Shown: piece by piece, positions 43,401 through 56,224 of the stretch | Layout of the letters: every line of letters begins with the position of its first letter | How positions within the stretch are numbered: position 1 is the stretch's first letter | Assembly (NCBI GenBank): GCA_021030915.1 | Contig: JAGEMR010000091.1 | Coordinates: forward strand, 1-64,000 | DNA length: 64,000 nucleotides | Direction of reading: 5' to 3' | Source of the DNA: Astrothelium macrocarpum | Taxonomy: Eukaryota; Ascomycota; Dothideomycetes; Trypetheliales; Trypetheliaceae | The notes under the pieces: generated by a model | The model's database searches: none | Told to the model about the DNA's origin: nothing | Seen by the model: the letters and a program-made list of their open reading frames with translations, nothing else | Program-made: the position numbers and the translations under genes

Positions 43401-46344
43401 TGCCATGCTAGACGAGTAGAAACTACGCAATTGTCCCAGACTTGCATCGGCGAATTTAGTAGTGATGATTCCAAGAAGCTTATCCAAGTCCGGTAGCATC
43501 GCCTGTCGAACTGTGAGGTCGGTAGGAGCATTCCGACCGGTGACAAGGTCGAGCGCTCCGAACGGGGCGGGATCATTGGGGCTGACCTGATCCTTCTTCA
43601 AGCGATTCGCATCATAGATCATGTTGAATCGCATTGGTCTTAGACAAGGAACGAGGGGCTTCGGGGGTAGGAACAGGGGATCATCCTGCGCTGGGTCAAT
43701 CTTTGCCGCTGTCTGCATGCTGATGTCGACAGGCTCACTCGCGACCATCGCCGAGCGGGGAGCGACTTCCATTCTGTAGATTTTGGGCTTTTCAAGCTCG
43801 AGGCTCATGGCTGGCGCTTCAGACTGAGGCTCACCATGTGCAGCCATCTCATAGCTCGGTGGTTCTTCAGGGGTAGTAGCGGCAGCGGCCATGGCATAGG
43901 CTGAGCCTGGGGCTGCGAGAGCGAGCGCTTCCTCGTAAGAAGGCAGACTGCTCAAGTCCTCAGCCATCGCAAGGAATTGGATGAACCCGGTGGAAAGCAG
44001 CTCCTTCGCAGCAGAATCCTCGCTGTAGACGAGGTCACCTTGGGTATAGTGAGTCAGGGTATTGACCACGAGCCGACCATGTTCAAACGGACCATTGGAA
44101 CTGGAGTCTTGGCCAACGTTTCTTACCCATCGGATTTCATTCTTCATATTCGAGATCGCCGCTTGTTCGCAAGCTTCTCCATTTACGAACACGACACCTT
44201 CGAGTACGGAGACGATCGGCAGCGGAGTCGGCAGACCTGAGTAGTCGAAGCCAGGTATTTCTTCCGGGGGGTACTGATACGAGCCATTCCCTGGGCCCGT
44301 GAGCTTATTTCGGGGGACCTTGTAGAGCCGCATGCTGTTCTTGTCGCTTTCTGCTTCAACTTCGGCCTTTAATGCGTCAGAAATTCCCCCAATGCCAAAT
44401 CGCTCGAACAGTGGTCGAAGCTCATTGAAAGCGAGGAGCATCCTAGCTTGTTCCTCCATCGGGATCGTTCTGAGCATCTTGCTGATGCTCTTCATCGTTA
44501 TCTGTGGGATACATTAATGCAAGGTCATAGCTTTGACGATCGCTTAAATAGCAGCCTTACTTCGGGATAGTTGACTGCGACGAGATATCCATTGGCGTGA
44601 TAACTCCGGCGGCCTTCCCTGAGGTGGACCCCGTAAACCTGCTTGATTTGCGGCATTGTCTCGCTAGAGATGCTTTCGACGATAATCTGCTCGTACTTCT
44701 TCGTCGCAGTATTAAGGCGCATCACTATATGGCCTACAGCCAGGCGGCCAATATCGGCCCATGGGTTCTCCTTCATCGCCAGAGTAGGATTGAGCGCACG
44801 GAGCCCGGTTGTAGTGAAAAAGACATGACCAGCTGTGAAAAACGGCTTCTCGTTATCTATAGACAACCTTTAGTCCTTTTCACAGAGGTGACATGAAGCG
44901 AGAGAGGTAGGTTTGCTCACTGAAACCGTGGATTGTGGGTGTCTCCACTGGCACCACGACCTTTTCATCAGAAACGAGTCCCCATTCATCAAATTCGCCT
45001 CGAGTCAACACCCAGTCAGACTCTTCAAGGTCTTCAATGTTCTTGGTACCAAAGCGTGTGATGATCTGGGTGCCAGCAATGAAGCATGACCCGAATGCCG
45101 ATTGATGCTTCCTCTTCCAATTTACGGGAGCCTCTTTCACCACCATTTCCGGATAGCTCGACCGCGCTGCATTGTACTTAGTAATCCATCCATCACATCG
45201 CAGGCAGAGGGGTCACTCCACTCACCTCTGTTTATCCAGTCTACGGTAGCCTGTCCCGTAGTTGTCGTAATGATTGTTGGCGGAACGGAATCCGGATCCA
45301 TAACAATACTATCCTCGTAATGCGCAGTTTGGACCATTGACTCATTTCGAACAGCATCGTTGTAGGTCGAAGCTACTGTGTTCCATAACTTAACTAGTAG
45401 CTCCCCGTACGTCTTCCAATCCCCAAGCTGGAGGTTTTCATTCTTGAGGCATTCGATCTCTAGCTTCACATTGTCCGGCACATTCATGCCAGCAAGCGGT
45501 TGCAGGATCTCACCTGCCTCTGGAGGTCGAAGCAGGTTTTGATTGGCGGAGCCTTGTTGAGCGTAGGCCACAGGCAATGATTTGCAAACCAAGAGGACGA
45601 GAAGAGTGAGGTTCGCAGCCTGGTTCGTTGCTTCGTTCTGAACGGCAGCCACGATCTTTGCTTGCGCAATCTGACCGAACGCTTTGAGCCATATCTGGCT
45701 CGGTTCGTGCAGCTTCGGGGTTGCTTCATGCTGGAAGAAATTCGACACAAAAAGCATGCATGAGCTATAGGCGATGTTGTGTACCAGGAGATCACGTTCA
45801 ATTTGGGAGTCAACCGTGTCTGGATTCAGGAACATGGCCTGGTATGCTGCAACGAAGCTCGCGTCCTGTTGCAGTATTGACAATTTTGGCAAGCCTTTGG
45901 CGACAAGATGCGCCTCGATGTGATCTGCGTAGCAGTAGCCCGTCAGCCGGGTGAGCGCATCGACGGCGATAGCCTTTGCCATGGACTATTGCGTCTTGGT
46001 TAGCTGGGTTAGATAGGCCATGTGCCAAAGCACCGACAAGGACTGACATTGTCGACGCAGCTTCTAAAGTTGTACGGATCATCGTCTGGACGCATTGATG
46101 CCAATGCAAATGCCGTTGTCGCTTCAGCGAGCGTGGTAATGAGGGCTTTTGCATCATTACTAGCCAGATGATCTCCGTTCAAAACCTTCTCCTGGGTAAG
46201 GCCATTGCCCAGGTTAGATTTGATGAACGAGAGGTCCGAAATTGTGCGAGCATGCTCTTGGAGCTGCTCAATGTAAATTGAGGCGGGGAACTGCGGTAAT
46301 GTTTCGAGAGCCTGACGGAGCTGTTCTACCGTGATTGCTACCAT
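40454..46344 (-). CDS. Large Hint (hedgehog/intein) domain protein with hydrophobic C-terminal region
   Basis: Ten exons, all GT-AG and phase-consistent: 46344-46048, 45985-45226, 45166-44921, 44856-44561, 44501-43147, 43089-42882, 42830-42558, 42507-42313, 42248-41763, 41680-40454. They give 1780 residues. Residues 1-370 are helical. A Hint module spans about 378-533. It opens with SCFIAGTQIITRFGTKNIED (candidate nucleophile Cys380) and LEESDWVLTR, carries FFTAGHVFFTTTGLR with a block B-type histidine, and closes with YGVHLREGRRSYHANGYLVA. Hint modules do self-cleavage or splicing by an N-S acyl shift. Then follow a long soluble region and a proline-rich linker (TPQKAPPPRPGPK). After more helices come hydrophobic segments at about 1493-1512 and 1523-1573, and a Ser/Thr-rich C-terminal domain. 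The frame is open upstream to 46518; MVAITVEQLRQ was chosen because the earlier part is low-complexity. Function is unknown. Confidence 0.85.
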
Positions 46345-46580
46345 TTTGTGTAATGTATCCGGAGCAGGTGTTTGAATCTTTGGCTTCGCTGCCTCAGGGT
46401 ATATGTCGCTCGATTGATTGGATATCTGTCCCCATTCAATTTGTGTGAGCGCGCGTGCTAACCTTTGGGTGGCGCGCCTGCTTCGCCCAATTTGGGTCGA
46501 CAAATGGTGCTCGGCCAACCTCGACGGGCAGGTGATGGCTGTGGACGGACGAGAATGGCAAAGCCAAGGCGGGCTCTTCG

Positions 46581-46831
46581 TAATAGTAAGAAGTGTCGGA
46601 AATTGAGGTATGGGCCACCACTACCAAAAAGTGGATCGAAAGCAGATTCAGCACATAAAGCAATATTTTAGTAAGCGTATGCATGAGGTCCGTGAAGCCA
46701 AAGATCAAACGAGCCGCCATTAACTCATCAAAACACCAGATTCGAATGAAATGAAAGCGAATTTCAACTTCAGGGGCTACTGATTTGGTGGTGGTAGCCC
46801 CTGCCTCAATTTCCGACACTTCTTACTACTA
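46581..46831. mobile_element. 251-bp TA-flanked MITE with about 45-bp terminal inverted repeats
   Basis: The left end (TAATAGTAAGAAGTGTCGG, continuing through AAATTGAGG and GGCCACCACTACC) is mirrored at the right end, which reads on the minus strand TAGTAGTAAGAAGTGTCGG, AAATTGAGG and GGCTACCACCACC. About 40 of 45 positions agree. The element is bounded by TA on both sides, which is the target-site duplication of Tc1/mariner-type elements, including pogo. No transposase is present. It lies about 240 bp upstream of the chosen Hint-gene ATG, so it probably sits in that gene's promoter or leader. Short frames within it are chance. Confidence 0.8.
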
Positions 46832-48629
46832 GGAAGAAGCATCTGTGAATACATGCTATTTTTGGCGAAACTCAGAAAAAGGGTTTGATACTTTCTGCAG
46901 AAAGCCTCAGCCGGCGTCCCTGAGCCGTGTGGCACTCGCCATCGTCATTCGTTCGGTTCCCGCCTCCAGAGGATTTGATTCGGGCGCTCGGCATTCGCTG
47001 AGACTTCACGCATGCGTACATGTGGTGCTGTAACTGTCATTGAAATTACGATGTTGCGGTAGCAGCAGCAGCAGCAGCAGAAGAGGAGATAGACAGCGAG
47101 GATGACGAGGCTGTCGGAAAGCAAGCGCTGCTGTAGATGTGGCAGTGGATAGGGCGTTGATCGGCGCCGCGGCAAGCCAGAGATGTGACGAACAAGGTGC
47201 AGCACAGCATTAGCGAACATCGTCTAACCTCCAGCACCAAGCCTCCGTTGTACAAAAAGGACAAGGAGCCGCGTCTTGGGGCGACGTTAAACTCATCCAA
47301 CGAAGCCTTGAGACGCTCAGCTCAAGCCACGATCGAATCTCCTCCTCGACGCGTCTCAATGACTGATCCTCCCCTTCAATCGACTATTTATTGTTTTCTG
47401 AGAGCTGTCAGCGGCTCAGCGTCTTTAATCCACGAATCTTCATATTTATCAGTAGACGGCTCGTGCAGCAATCGAGTCTCGAATTTGTTCAACACAGTTT
47501 CACGTCTTTGATGTTACATGCAAGGTTATCTTTGGGTGGAAATTGATTACAGTGAATGAGAGCCAGTATGAGATGAAAGATAATGGCGGTGTATCTTTTA
47601 TCTAGATTATCGTCTCTTCCCTTATAACGAAATTAGAGATATCGCTGTACACCGCTGAGCAGAAACAGCTAGAGAGTGCTAGAGACTCTCCAAGAATACC
47701 TTTCGACCAGCTGAGAGATCGGCTCTATAAGTATTATATGCACAACAGACGGGTAGCGCTGGGCCTTGGCTGACGGCATTTGCACTGTGTATATAGAGTG
47801 TCCCCGGCATCTCCTCTGGTAAGGCAATAAAAAACAACAGTGAACCTGGAAAAAGGACAAGGAGCCCCACCGTCTGTAATCCTCTTTAGCCAGCCACGCA
47901 CGGTATCACACACATGCACGCGCCCATATTTCTTTCTACGCCCCTCGCCGTATCCCATGCATTAAGCCACAAGCCGGCGTCGGCGCAGCCAAGTCCGGCC
48001 TATACGTACGTTGCTAAGCCAGAGAAAGCCTCAGCTGGCCACCGAACCTCAACTTGCCTTGATGTGTTGACTAGAACCCACCACTTGCTTACTGATCTCT
48101 CCTGAATATAGCGTGGACCGCTGTCGTTGTGGCAGCCCGGCTTGGGTTCTGTTTCCACTCTGTTCCTCCGGAGCTAGAACCTTTGTACCGCCCGCGACGC
48201 AAAGACTTCCGACTCAATCCAGAAGTACTAGACAAAGCAGAGCCACACAGCCGATATGTTGAGTAATATACTATACAAATTGAAAACACGGTTATTACTG
48301 AATTAGGTAGCCGAATGTGGCAAACACAAATCAGCATGGCACGCCAGCGGACAGCAATGTGAGTCTCGGGCCGTTTGATGTCGGTGATGCAACGAATTGC
48401 TACTACAAACAGGATAAGTTTGGTGACACGCCGGGCACACTGACGCGTGACAGTAATGTCAATTTGCAGTCGAAGGATTGTTTTGAAAACTATTATCGTT
48501 TCTCAGCCATAACGTAGACATGGTATCTTCCTATATCCGTTAACCTAGTAAATGACGAAGAGTGGTACTAAAACGAGCAAAGAAACTGATACTCCATTTC
48601 AAAAGACCCACACAATCCAAGCTACCAAA
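46832..48629. other. Intergenic, nothing coding recognised
   Basis: About 1.8 kb with only short frames. A short (CAG)n microsatellite occupies 47061-47080. A 66-codon frame at 48317-48517 (NVSLGPFDVGDATNCYYKQD) has a protein-like look but no start codon or family. Confidence 0.45.
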
Positions 48630-50262
48630 TCATCCCCATCTCTTTTCATCCATTTGCCTACCCTGGAATACCGAACTGGTCTCACCACCTCCACTTGCAT
48701 ATGAGGGCGGCGGCGCACTCCCGGGTCCTCCAACACCATGGCCTCGACTTCCTATCTGTGATAAACCTGCATCATCCTTTTCCCCAGCCACCCCACGCTT
48801 AACATCCTGCTCGGAGATAGTTCCCCCATCTCCGCCACCCACAACGACCTCTCCCCCACCTTTCACCTTTCCAACCACCATCCCTTTAGCAACAGATTTG
48901 ATGATGGCCCGCCGCGAAACGCCCGTCACATCGATATAGACAAGCCCCACATTACGCGCTCCACCCGCCAGATCCGCCGCCAGACTCCCCGCCTCAGCAC
49001 CATACCGATGCCCGACCATCGTCGACGCGGCAGCCCCCGTCGACGTCAGCAGATTCTTCCCCGAATACGCCACGCCATCCGCAATCGTCGAAAACGCAAT
49101 CATGCTCTTATTCAAGAACCCCGGCTTCCCAGCGCCATTCGCAGCAGCAGCAGCAGCCGCCTTCCCCTTATCGCCGCCATCGCGACCCGCCATGCGCGCC
49201 GCGAAATTCTGCGTCACCTTCGTCACCTGGCCGACCGTCTTGGCGCTCATGCCGGCGGCGCCGTGGGTGAAGTTGTTGATGCGGCGCACGCGCGCGTGCG
49301 TCGCCGGGCTGAACTCGAGCGGCTTCGCGGCAGGCGCGGTGCGCTGCGTGAAGGATTCGGCGCCCTGCGCGAGCAGCTGCGAGAGTCGGCTCGAGCCCGT
49401 CACGATGAGCCGTGAGGCGGCTGCGGCGTTCTGCACGAGCGAGGACGAGCGGTAGGCTGGGTTTTGCGCGAGGCGGAGGTAGTCTTCGGAGAGCGGGCGG
49501 ACGTTGATGCGTTGTCCATCGGGGGAGATTTCGATTTCGACGGGGTCTGTGGGGGGAGGAAACGGTGTTAGTGGGGGGGGGTTAAAGAGGGGTTGGATGT
49601 TGGCGAAAAGAAGAATCGGAGTCATTACTTTTGGAGCCATGTTTCAATTGGGGGTCTTCGACAACAGCGCCCCCTTCGTCCAGCTCGCCCACAATACTAC
49701 CGTTTTCTTCGTCAACGAGTACAATCTGCCCTGCATTATGTTGGCTGTTGCCGCGCGCGTAAGCCTCTCCAGGCTTAAATTTGGAGGGGTCGTAAGGTTG
49801 TAGCCCTTTGCTGGGGGTGGGCGGGCGCGCTCGCTCGAGAAACGAAGTACATTGTGCAAGAATGGTTTCGAATGTGTCAACATCTTCTTGTGTGACGCTT
49901 CCAAGACCAGTGCCAAGTTTGGGAAACTCGATCTGTGTAAAAGCACCACTGTCTGGACCAAGATCCCATCTGGGGATTAGGTAAGATCTTGGCGGTTGGT
50001 GGTAAATTTGAGTCGTGGCGGGTAAAGGAAGGTCCAGCTCGGGCGGTAAGTTTAGATGAAGATAGAAGTCTTCTTCTGGGACCTCATTCTGTAGGGCAGA
50101 ATTCGAGAAATCGGCGAAGGCGGATGTACTGGGAACCATCAACAGCGAAAGGGTTTGAGGGCCAGAAGGCGTGAGGTCCTGCTTCTCGCCATTCTGTATA
50201 TGGTAGGCTTTAATGCCCGCTATGGAGTAGAGCAGGCGAGGATCGTTGTGTCCAGCAGACAT
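48630..50262 (-). CDS. Senescence/spartin-domain protein
   Basis: Two exons, 50262-49629 and 49546-48630, flank an 82-bp intron (A|GTAATG...CCCCACAG with CACTAAC branch). Phase is preserved and the product is 516 residues. The N-terminal half (LLYSIAGIKAYHIQNGEKQD, LSLLMVPSTSAFADFSN) and the second half (RINNFTHGAAGMSAKTVGQV, FLNKSMIAFSTIADGVAYSG, AASTMVGHRYGAEAGSLAAD, NVGLVYIDVTGVSRRAIIKS) match the senescence domain shared by plant ERD7-like proteins and animal spartin. In animals spartin works at lipid droplets and endosomes and binds lipid. The C-terminus is glycine-rich and disordered. The domain assignment comes from motif pattern; the fungal role is inference. Exon 2 is GC-rich. Confidence 0.8.
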
Positions 50263-51244
50263 GACGAAAAATCACCAATGTGTTAGCCGAGTCCCAGGTA
50301 CCTCTCTGCGTGCCTTGGAGGAGTATTGGTGTCAAGACGATGGTGTCGAAAGAGCCGTTCACAGAGAAGAGAATAGGGAGCAAGCAGTGTAGAAAGCGAA
50401 ATAAAAGGAAGAAGCGTCGACCTCTGCCATTCTTAATTGCTAAAGGCCTTGGAATAAGCGCCCCAGGCCCTAACCAGAGCGTCAAGGATGCATGGGGGGT
50501 ACCCAGAGGCACACAGGAGGGGAATTACTCTGGGCAGACGTCAATACGCTCAGATAAGCGCTGCACCGCCACGTATCTACCTTTGCCACTGCGCCACATT
50601 ACCTGCCGATGAGGCTGGTGCTCCCCTATACTGAATTTGTCTTAGGCACGTTGCGCCAATATTTTCGTCTCCGGTCTTTGTCTATCACTTTAATTAATCC
50701 TGCTTTTCGTGCTTGTGCGTTTGTCATTCCTTCTACCAGAGGTGATCTTCTCCCTCATACCGTCTCAACAACTCAGCAGAATGATCAATTGACTTGTCAG
50801 CGCGAATGCCGTTGGTTCAGCAAACTTGGCAAACCATGGAGTACCCACCTTCCTATCTATATTAATAATTTTATTATTTTTGCAAGCCATTTTTCTTCCA
50901 TTTCAATTTTACTGATGATATCTCCGAGACGGCATGCTGGCTATCTCTAGATAGTAAGCACGGCTTTGGATCAACTACATTTCTTGCTCATTGCGGCCTT
51001 AAACAAGCCAATACGAATTTTCCTTCCTCTGATTGGTCACTCATGCAGTGCCGGGCGTACATGAAAATAATATTGTGAGATAAGGGGCTTTTTTTCATTC
51101 AAGAATTGTCCAATCTGAAGTTTTCGGAGACTACTGTATAAATACCTCCGTGAGATAAGCTGCTTTCTGTTCGAGCCAAGCAGCAAGACAGACAAACGCC
51201 TGTCTTATCCAGTACCTACCCAACGCTCTTCATCCCAGAACGAG
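50263..51244. promoter_or_regulatory. Divergent intergenic region between the spartin-like and trk genes
   Basis: About 980 bp between start codons at 50262 (minus) and 51245 (plus), so both promoters lie here. Short frames only. No other gene seen. Confidence 0.45.
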
Positions 51245-53765
51245 ATGGCAGAAACTCGACCTCAGATCAGACTGTCCATGAAACCATTAAGTCGGCCTTT
51301 TCGTTTCGTTTCCAATATCTTACCAGATTGGAATTTCCTCACGATTCATGTATGTATCCATTTCATCTGTAATAATATTAAGAAAAAGAAGCAAGTATTG
51401 TGTTTCTACATCAACAACATCTGCGCTCCAATTTAATTTGGCTCATACTTGATTCCGATCTTGCCTAACTCGTGATGTAGTATGCCTATTTTATCGTGAC
51501 TTGCCTGTTGTCTGCCGTGGTGTTCTGGGGCTCTGCTACTCCCTTTCGAAGTGTTAGCTTTACAGATTCTCTCTTTCTTTGCGTTAGCGCCATGACGCTT
51601 GCGTAAGTCTCTGATAAAGGCCTTTCACTTGTTGGAATGGAGCAAGCTAATGTTCAAGCAGGGGCCTGAACACGATCAACTTGTCAACGCTTAATACCTG
51701 GCAGCAAGTCATGCTCTTCATTTTGATCATTATAGGATCTGCCATTTTTGTATCGGCATTCGTTGTACACGTACGTCGCCGAGCATTCGAGAGGAAATTC
51801 CGAGATGTTGTAGAAAGGAACAGTATGTTTAGTCGACGAGGAAGAACCCGATCAACCTCACGGACCAGGTTTTCGTTTCAACTGTCAGCGAGGAGCCCCC
51901 CATCACTCAATGCAAAGGATGAGACAGACCAAGACGCTGGAGAGAAGAACCAAAGCGGAAACCCATCTCAGTCGCCTGAGAGACCTCATGGATCCCTAGA
52001 AAAAGGATCGCCCGCACCCGGATCGATCAGCAGCTCAGAGCAGAAACTGAAAAACAAGCTCGATGCACGGAAAGACAATCGTGCTCCAAATCAGACCGAA
52101 ATAACCGAAGCTACACATGACAACTTGAGTGGAAAGGACTTCAACCCTCATATCCAAATATCACATCCAGCAGTTGATGACGATAGGCGGAGTTCCGTAA
52201 AACAATCCACTCCCCAAATCTCTCCAGATCGTATTCGAGGCTCACCCGGTGTTACTTTCGATGTCAATTCCGAGAGCCCACGACGACAAACGGAACGTAG
52301 TCGAGACGGCCGAAAGAGTGTAATTGGGATGCGCGGCGTAGGAGCACGTCCAGGCTCTAACCTTCGTCTTATCTCCCCTCTTCCTCCTGTCGCCTTCTCA
52401 GGTGTCCCAGGCGAACCGACTTCTCCCGTAGGCAAGCCCACAAGCAAGTATTTTCCATCAGCAGGATTTATCTCGCGCAACTCGCAATTCCACGGGCTGA
52501 CCGAGGCTGAGCGTGAGCGATTGGGCGGTTGCGAATATCGAGCTATTCAATACCTTGCGGTTGTCGTTCCGCTCTATTTCATCCTGTGGCAGCTTTTGGG
52601 ATGCCTCGGACTCGGAGCATACATCAAAAACAATCGGCCGGATACGACGCGCGACAATGGTCTCAATCCGTGGTGGGTGGGTGCCTTCAACGCCGTCTCT
52701 GCCTTCAACAACTCCGGCATGTCCTTGCTCGACGCCAACATGACCGCCTTCCAGACCTCATATTACATGCTGCTTACTATGTCATTGCTCATTCTTGGCG
52801 GAAACACCGCCTACCCAATCTTCCTCCGTTTGATTGTCTGGACTATGTGGAAATGTTGTCCCGACACACCCGGCTGGCATGATTGGCGTACCACTCTCCG
52901 ATTTTTGTTGGATCATCCTCGACGCTGCTACACCAACCTATTTCCTTCTCGACACACGTGGTGGCTGTTGATGTCCGTCATTGTGCTGAACGGCACCGAC
53001 TGGGCCGCCTTCGAGATCCTCAACATCGGCAATCACGCCATTACCGTACTCAACCGCGGCACCGAGGTCGTTGATGGCTTATTCCAAGCCTTTGCCGTTC
53101 GCTCCGGCGGCTTCTACGTCGTCAATATCTCGAGCATCCGCGTGTCGCTGCAAGTTTTGTACGTCGTGATGATGTATATTTCCGTCTATCCGGTGGTCAT
53201 CACCATTCGCAACTCCAACGTCTACGAAGAACGTAGCCTGGGCATCTACGCGGATGATCCGGGCTACGCTGCACAGCCAGCACAGACTTCGGCAGGGATC
53301 GGTAACTTTTTTGGGGGACTACGGCGTCACCTTACGGGAGAAGCAATGACTGGCCAGGAGGAACGTGGAGGCTATTTCATGCGGCAGCAACTTCGAGCCC
53401 AGCTGGCCCATGATGCTTGGTTTCTGGCATTTGCAGTCTTTCTCATCTCCATCATTGAGGGCGGGCAATTCGAAACTAATCCTGCAACGTACAGTGTGTT
53501 CAATATTATTTTTGAAGTCGTGTCCGGTTACGCATGTGTGGGAATCAGTGTCGGACTACCTTATGCGGCGTACAGCTTCTGTGGTAGTTGGCATGCACTC
53601 AGTAAGTTGATACTTTGTGCTGTAATGATTAGAGGCAGACACCGAGGCTTGCCCGTGGCCATCGATAAAGCCGTTCTTCTGCCAGGCGAGCATTCGGGAG
53701 AGGCCGAGGAGGAAGACGCTCATATCAGATTCGAGCGCTCAATCAGCAGGGGACGTGGTGTTTGA
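51245..53765 (+). CDS. trk1: Trk/HKT-family potassium transporter
   Basis: Three exons (51245-51349, 51481-51602, 51662-53765), with introns of 131 bp (GTATGT...GTAG) and 59 bp (GTAAGT...GCAG), give 776 residues. The first exons supply the first membrane helices and P-loop (YFIVTCLLSAVVFWGSATPF, CVSAMTLAGLNTINLSTLNT). A long cytosolic, Ser/Arg/Pro-rich loop (about residues 115-390) is typical of fungal Trk1/Trk2. Later pore segments include AFNNSGMSLLDANM, AVRSGGFYVVNIS and YACVGISVGLPYAAYSFCGS, with the selectivity-filter glycines of the family. The C-terminus has LILCAVMIRGRHRGLPVAID followed by an acidic tail. It takes up K+ at the plasma membrane. The start was chosen as the first ATG that leads into the first helix. 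Confidence 0.93.
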
Positions 53766-56224
53766 AAGGATCTGTTTAGCGTCTCGATCGTGATTCCATT
53801 CTGGATGGTTCGTCTGCAAGAGGCGTCATTCGGTTTTCAGACTCGCTACATCTTGGTTGTGGCAAGAATACCCTGTACGTAGCTATATTTTGGACGGACT
53901 CTATTATCTTTGCAATGAAGCAAGTGCGATCTGAATCAGTTGGACGGTACCTGAATCAGACGTAGAAGTTTCAAAAGCTTGAGCTAGTTAGATTCAACTT
54001 TGGAAAAGCATGTTTGCCTAAGATCAATCCAACCCGAATCTTTAGAAGCCTAGCACCTCATCAAACAACAATAGGAGATACCCAAATCACCTAGAGTATC
54101 CTTGCTAAACACGCATGGATAACTTTTCACAACATGTTCGACTTGAAGTAGCTTCCTTACACATTTGGAATCTCCAGAGATAACTATCACCCGATAGTTT
54201 TGTTCTGTAGCAACTGAAGAAGAGACGAAATAAAAATATAAACATTAGAAAGATATTTCAATATTTACACGCCAAACTGCCTTACAGGTGTATTGTGTTG
54301 TTCGAGAGGACTCCGGAACTACCAACGAGAAAAAGGTAGGATAGAGGGCCGGCCATAACGTACTACTTATTTATTTAGTTCTAAAAAGCATTAACATTAT
54401 ACTATCCTTCGTCGAGACCATCGTTTACAGAACTTCTTATTCTTCGGGTTTGTACACCTCGAACAGATCGGTAACATGAAGCTCATATAGCTCTTGTGGC
54501 TTTCTTATTTGCGAGATGCACCGAGCGATTCTTTTGTTCGCCGTGCCTAATCAAATAACTACAGGCTTGACATGGCCATACACACACGACCCCTATTTGG
54601 AACTTGCTGGGTGCGTTCAACTGTATTGCCTTGGTCGATATAGGGTCGATCGACCCAACTGAACGACATTCAAAAGCTAGGTCTGAATCATCGGAAGGCG
54701 TTGTTAAGCTTGAGGTGACCTATGACATTTAAAGCTGTAGCACAGCTTCATTAAAACATGTTCCAGCAGCAGAATAATATGTAAGTTAACAGGCAGTCGA
54801 AACAGAGTATCATGTGCAGGTGTGGGCGAAGTATTCGAATCAGGTAAGCATTGGTAAGCTTGAGGTTGTTCTATGCTTGGTTAGACCTCTGTGTTATCGC
54901 ACCAATCGTAATGAGACCAATCAATTGAGACGACAGGAAAGTCCTCATCACTGTGCCACTTCCTCGCCAGTGGGAACAAGACCTGTATAGTTCTAGGGGA
55001 ATGATATATGACATTAAATGAAAAGGGCCAGTGAGGGTAAGCGACGATAGGCAGCCATGTATCAATACAGAAGCATGTAATGCCAAATACGACTTGTTAA
55101 ATGTGTCGAATGAAAGACCCGCAATATCTGAGGACAGAAGCTCAATCGGATCGATCTGAATATTGGGCAACAAACGCCGTCTTTACAACAAGGTTCGTAG
55201 CTTGATGATTATTTTTGATAGATGTGGAATAGATTTGGAGTGCCAGTATAGTCTAGGATAGTATAGCGTCGCCCGAGGTGGACGAGATAGACTATCTATC
55301 CGCTCAAGAGCTTCGTTCGGCGTCAATATAATTGTGCCCAGGCCCGGATCTTCGAAGTGCCAATAGGTATTCCATTGTGTCGCTGATCACGTTAATACAG
55401 ATAGGCGATCACCGCTACTACGTGATATGTGTAGCCAGTACCGTACGTAATGCAGCCAAGTTTCGCTATAAAAGCATAGTGCCACGGCGCGACTGGAACC
55501 GTGGAAACTTGAGCGCAGAAAATGGCATCATTTTTCTCGCTTGCCACTTCGATCAATTAGGGGTTTTCTTGAGCGGTACCACTAATCGTACTGGCCGCGT
55601 TGTCAGCCACTTGTTGCCGAACTGTATCGAGATTTTCTCTTCTACATACTGGGTCACAGGTAGAAATATCGACAATTCGGATGCGGAAAATACGGGATTG
55701 TACACGTCGTTATCATTAGTCGGTTCACAGGTGTGAATTAGTACAGTGTTGACAGAGTCGCTGGCAGTAGCGAGAAGGCTTTTCCTGTGCGAATAGGGGT
55801 CATGTGCACCATAGCCGAGGTTTCAGGCGAGCACTCATCTCAATGAACGCTGAATCTAACAGTCGTTATAGGTATCTCATTGTGAAGTACAACTTCAGCC
55901 TGTCTCTGTCTTTGTAGAAGATGGGGCGGATTTTGGTGGTGAACTTATGGATGGTACGTATAGGGGTGTCTGTGATGTGATTAACGATACTGCAATCAGA
56001 CGTGTAGGGATAGGTGAATGCCTCGTCATCATGCTGGAAGTATGCAATGTATTGTTGGACTGAGATGATGACGGACAGAAGAATCGTGTTCTGCCATCAA
56101 AATTCATCCAGGAGCCTCCTCCGCTTTCACCGCTTCTGACGCTTTTGACGCAGGCAAGGACGCAAGGATTTCGTCCATATTGAAGTAAAATATAATGTGT
56201 TTTTTCTAAGCCTGTGTAAAGCTT
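53766..56224. other. Gene-poor interval
   Basis: About 2.5 kb. Frames at 54871-55173 (minus), 55332-55736 (plus) and 55895-56107 (minus) have no family resemblance. Sequence resembling a 3' exon of the next minus-strand gene (MDEILASLPASKASEAVKAE) lies at about 56,105-56,180 but could not be joined with confidence. Confidence 0.4.

Noticed and set aside
48317..48517. 66-codon plus-strand frame with protein-like sequence
   Set aside because: No ATG, no splice context and no recognised family.
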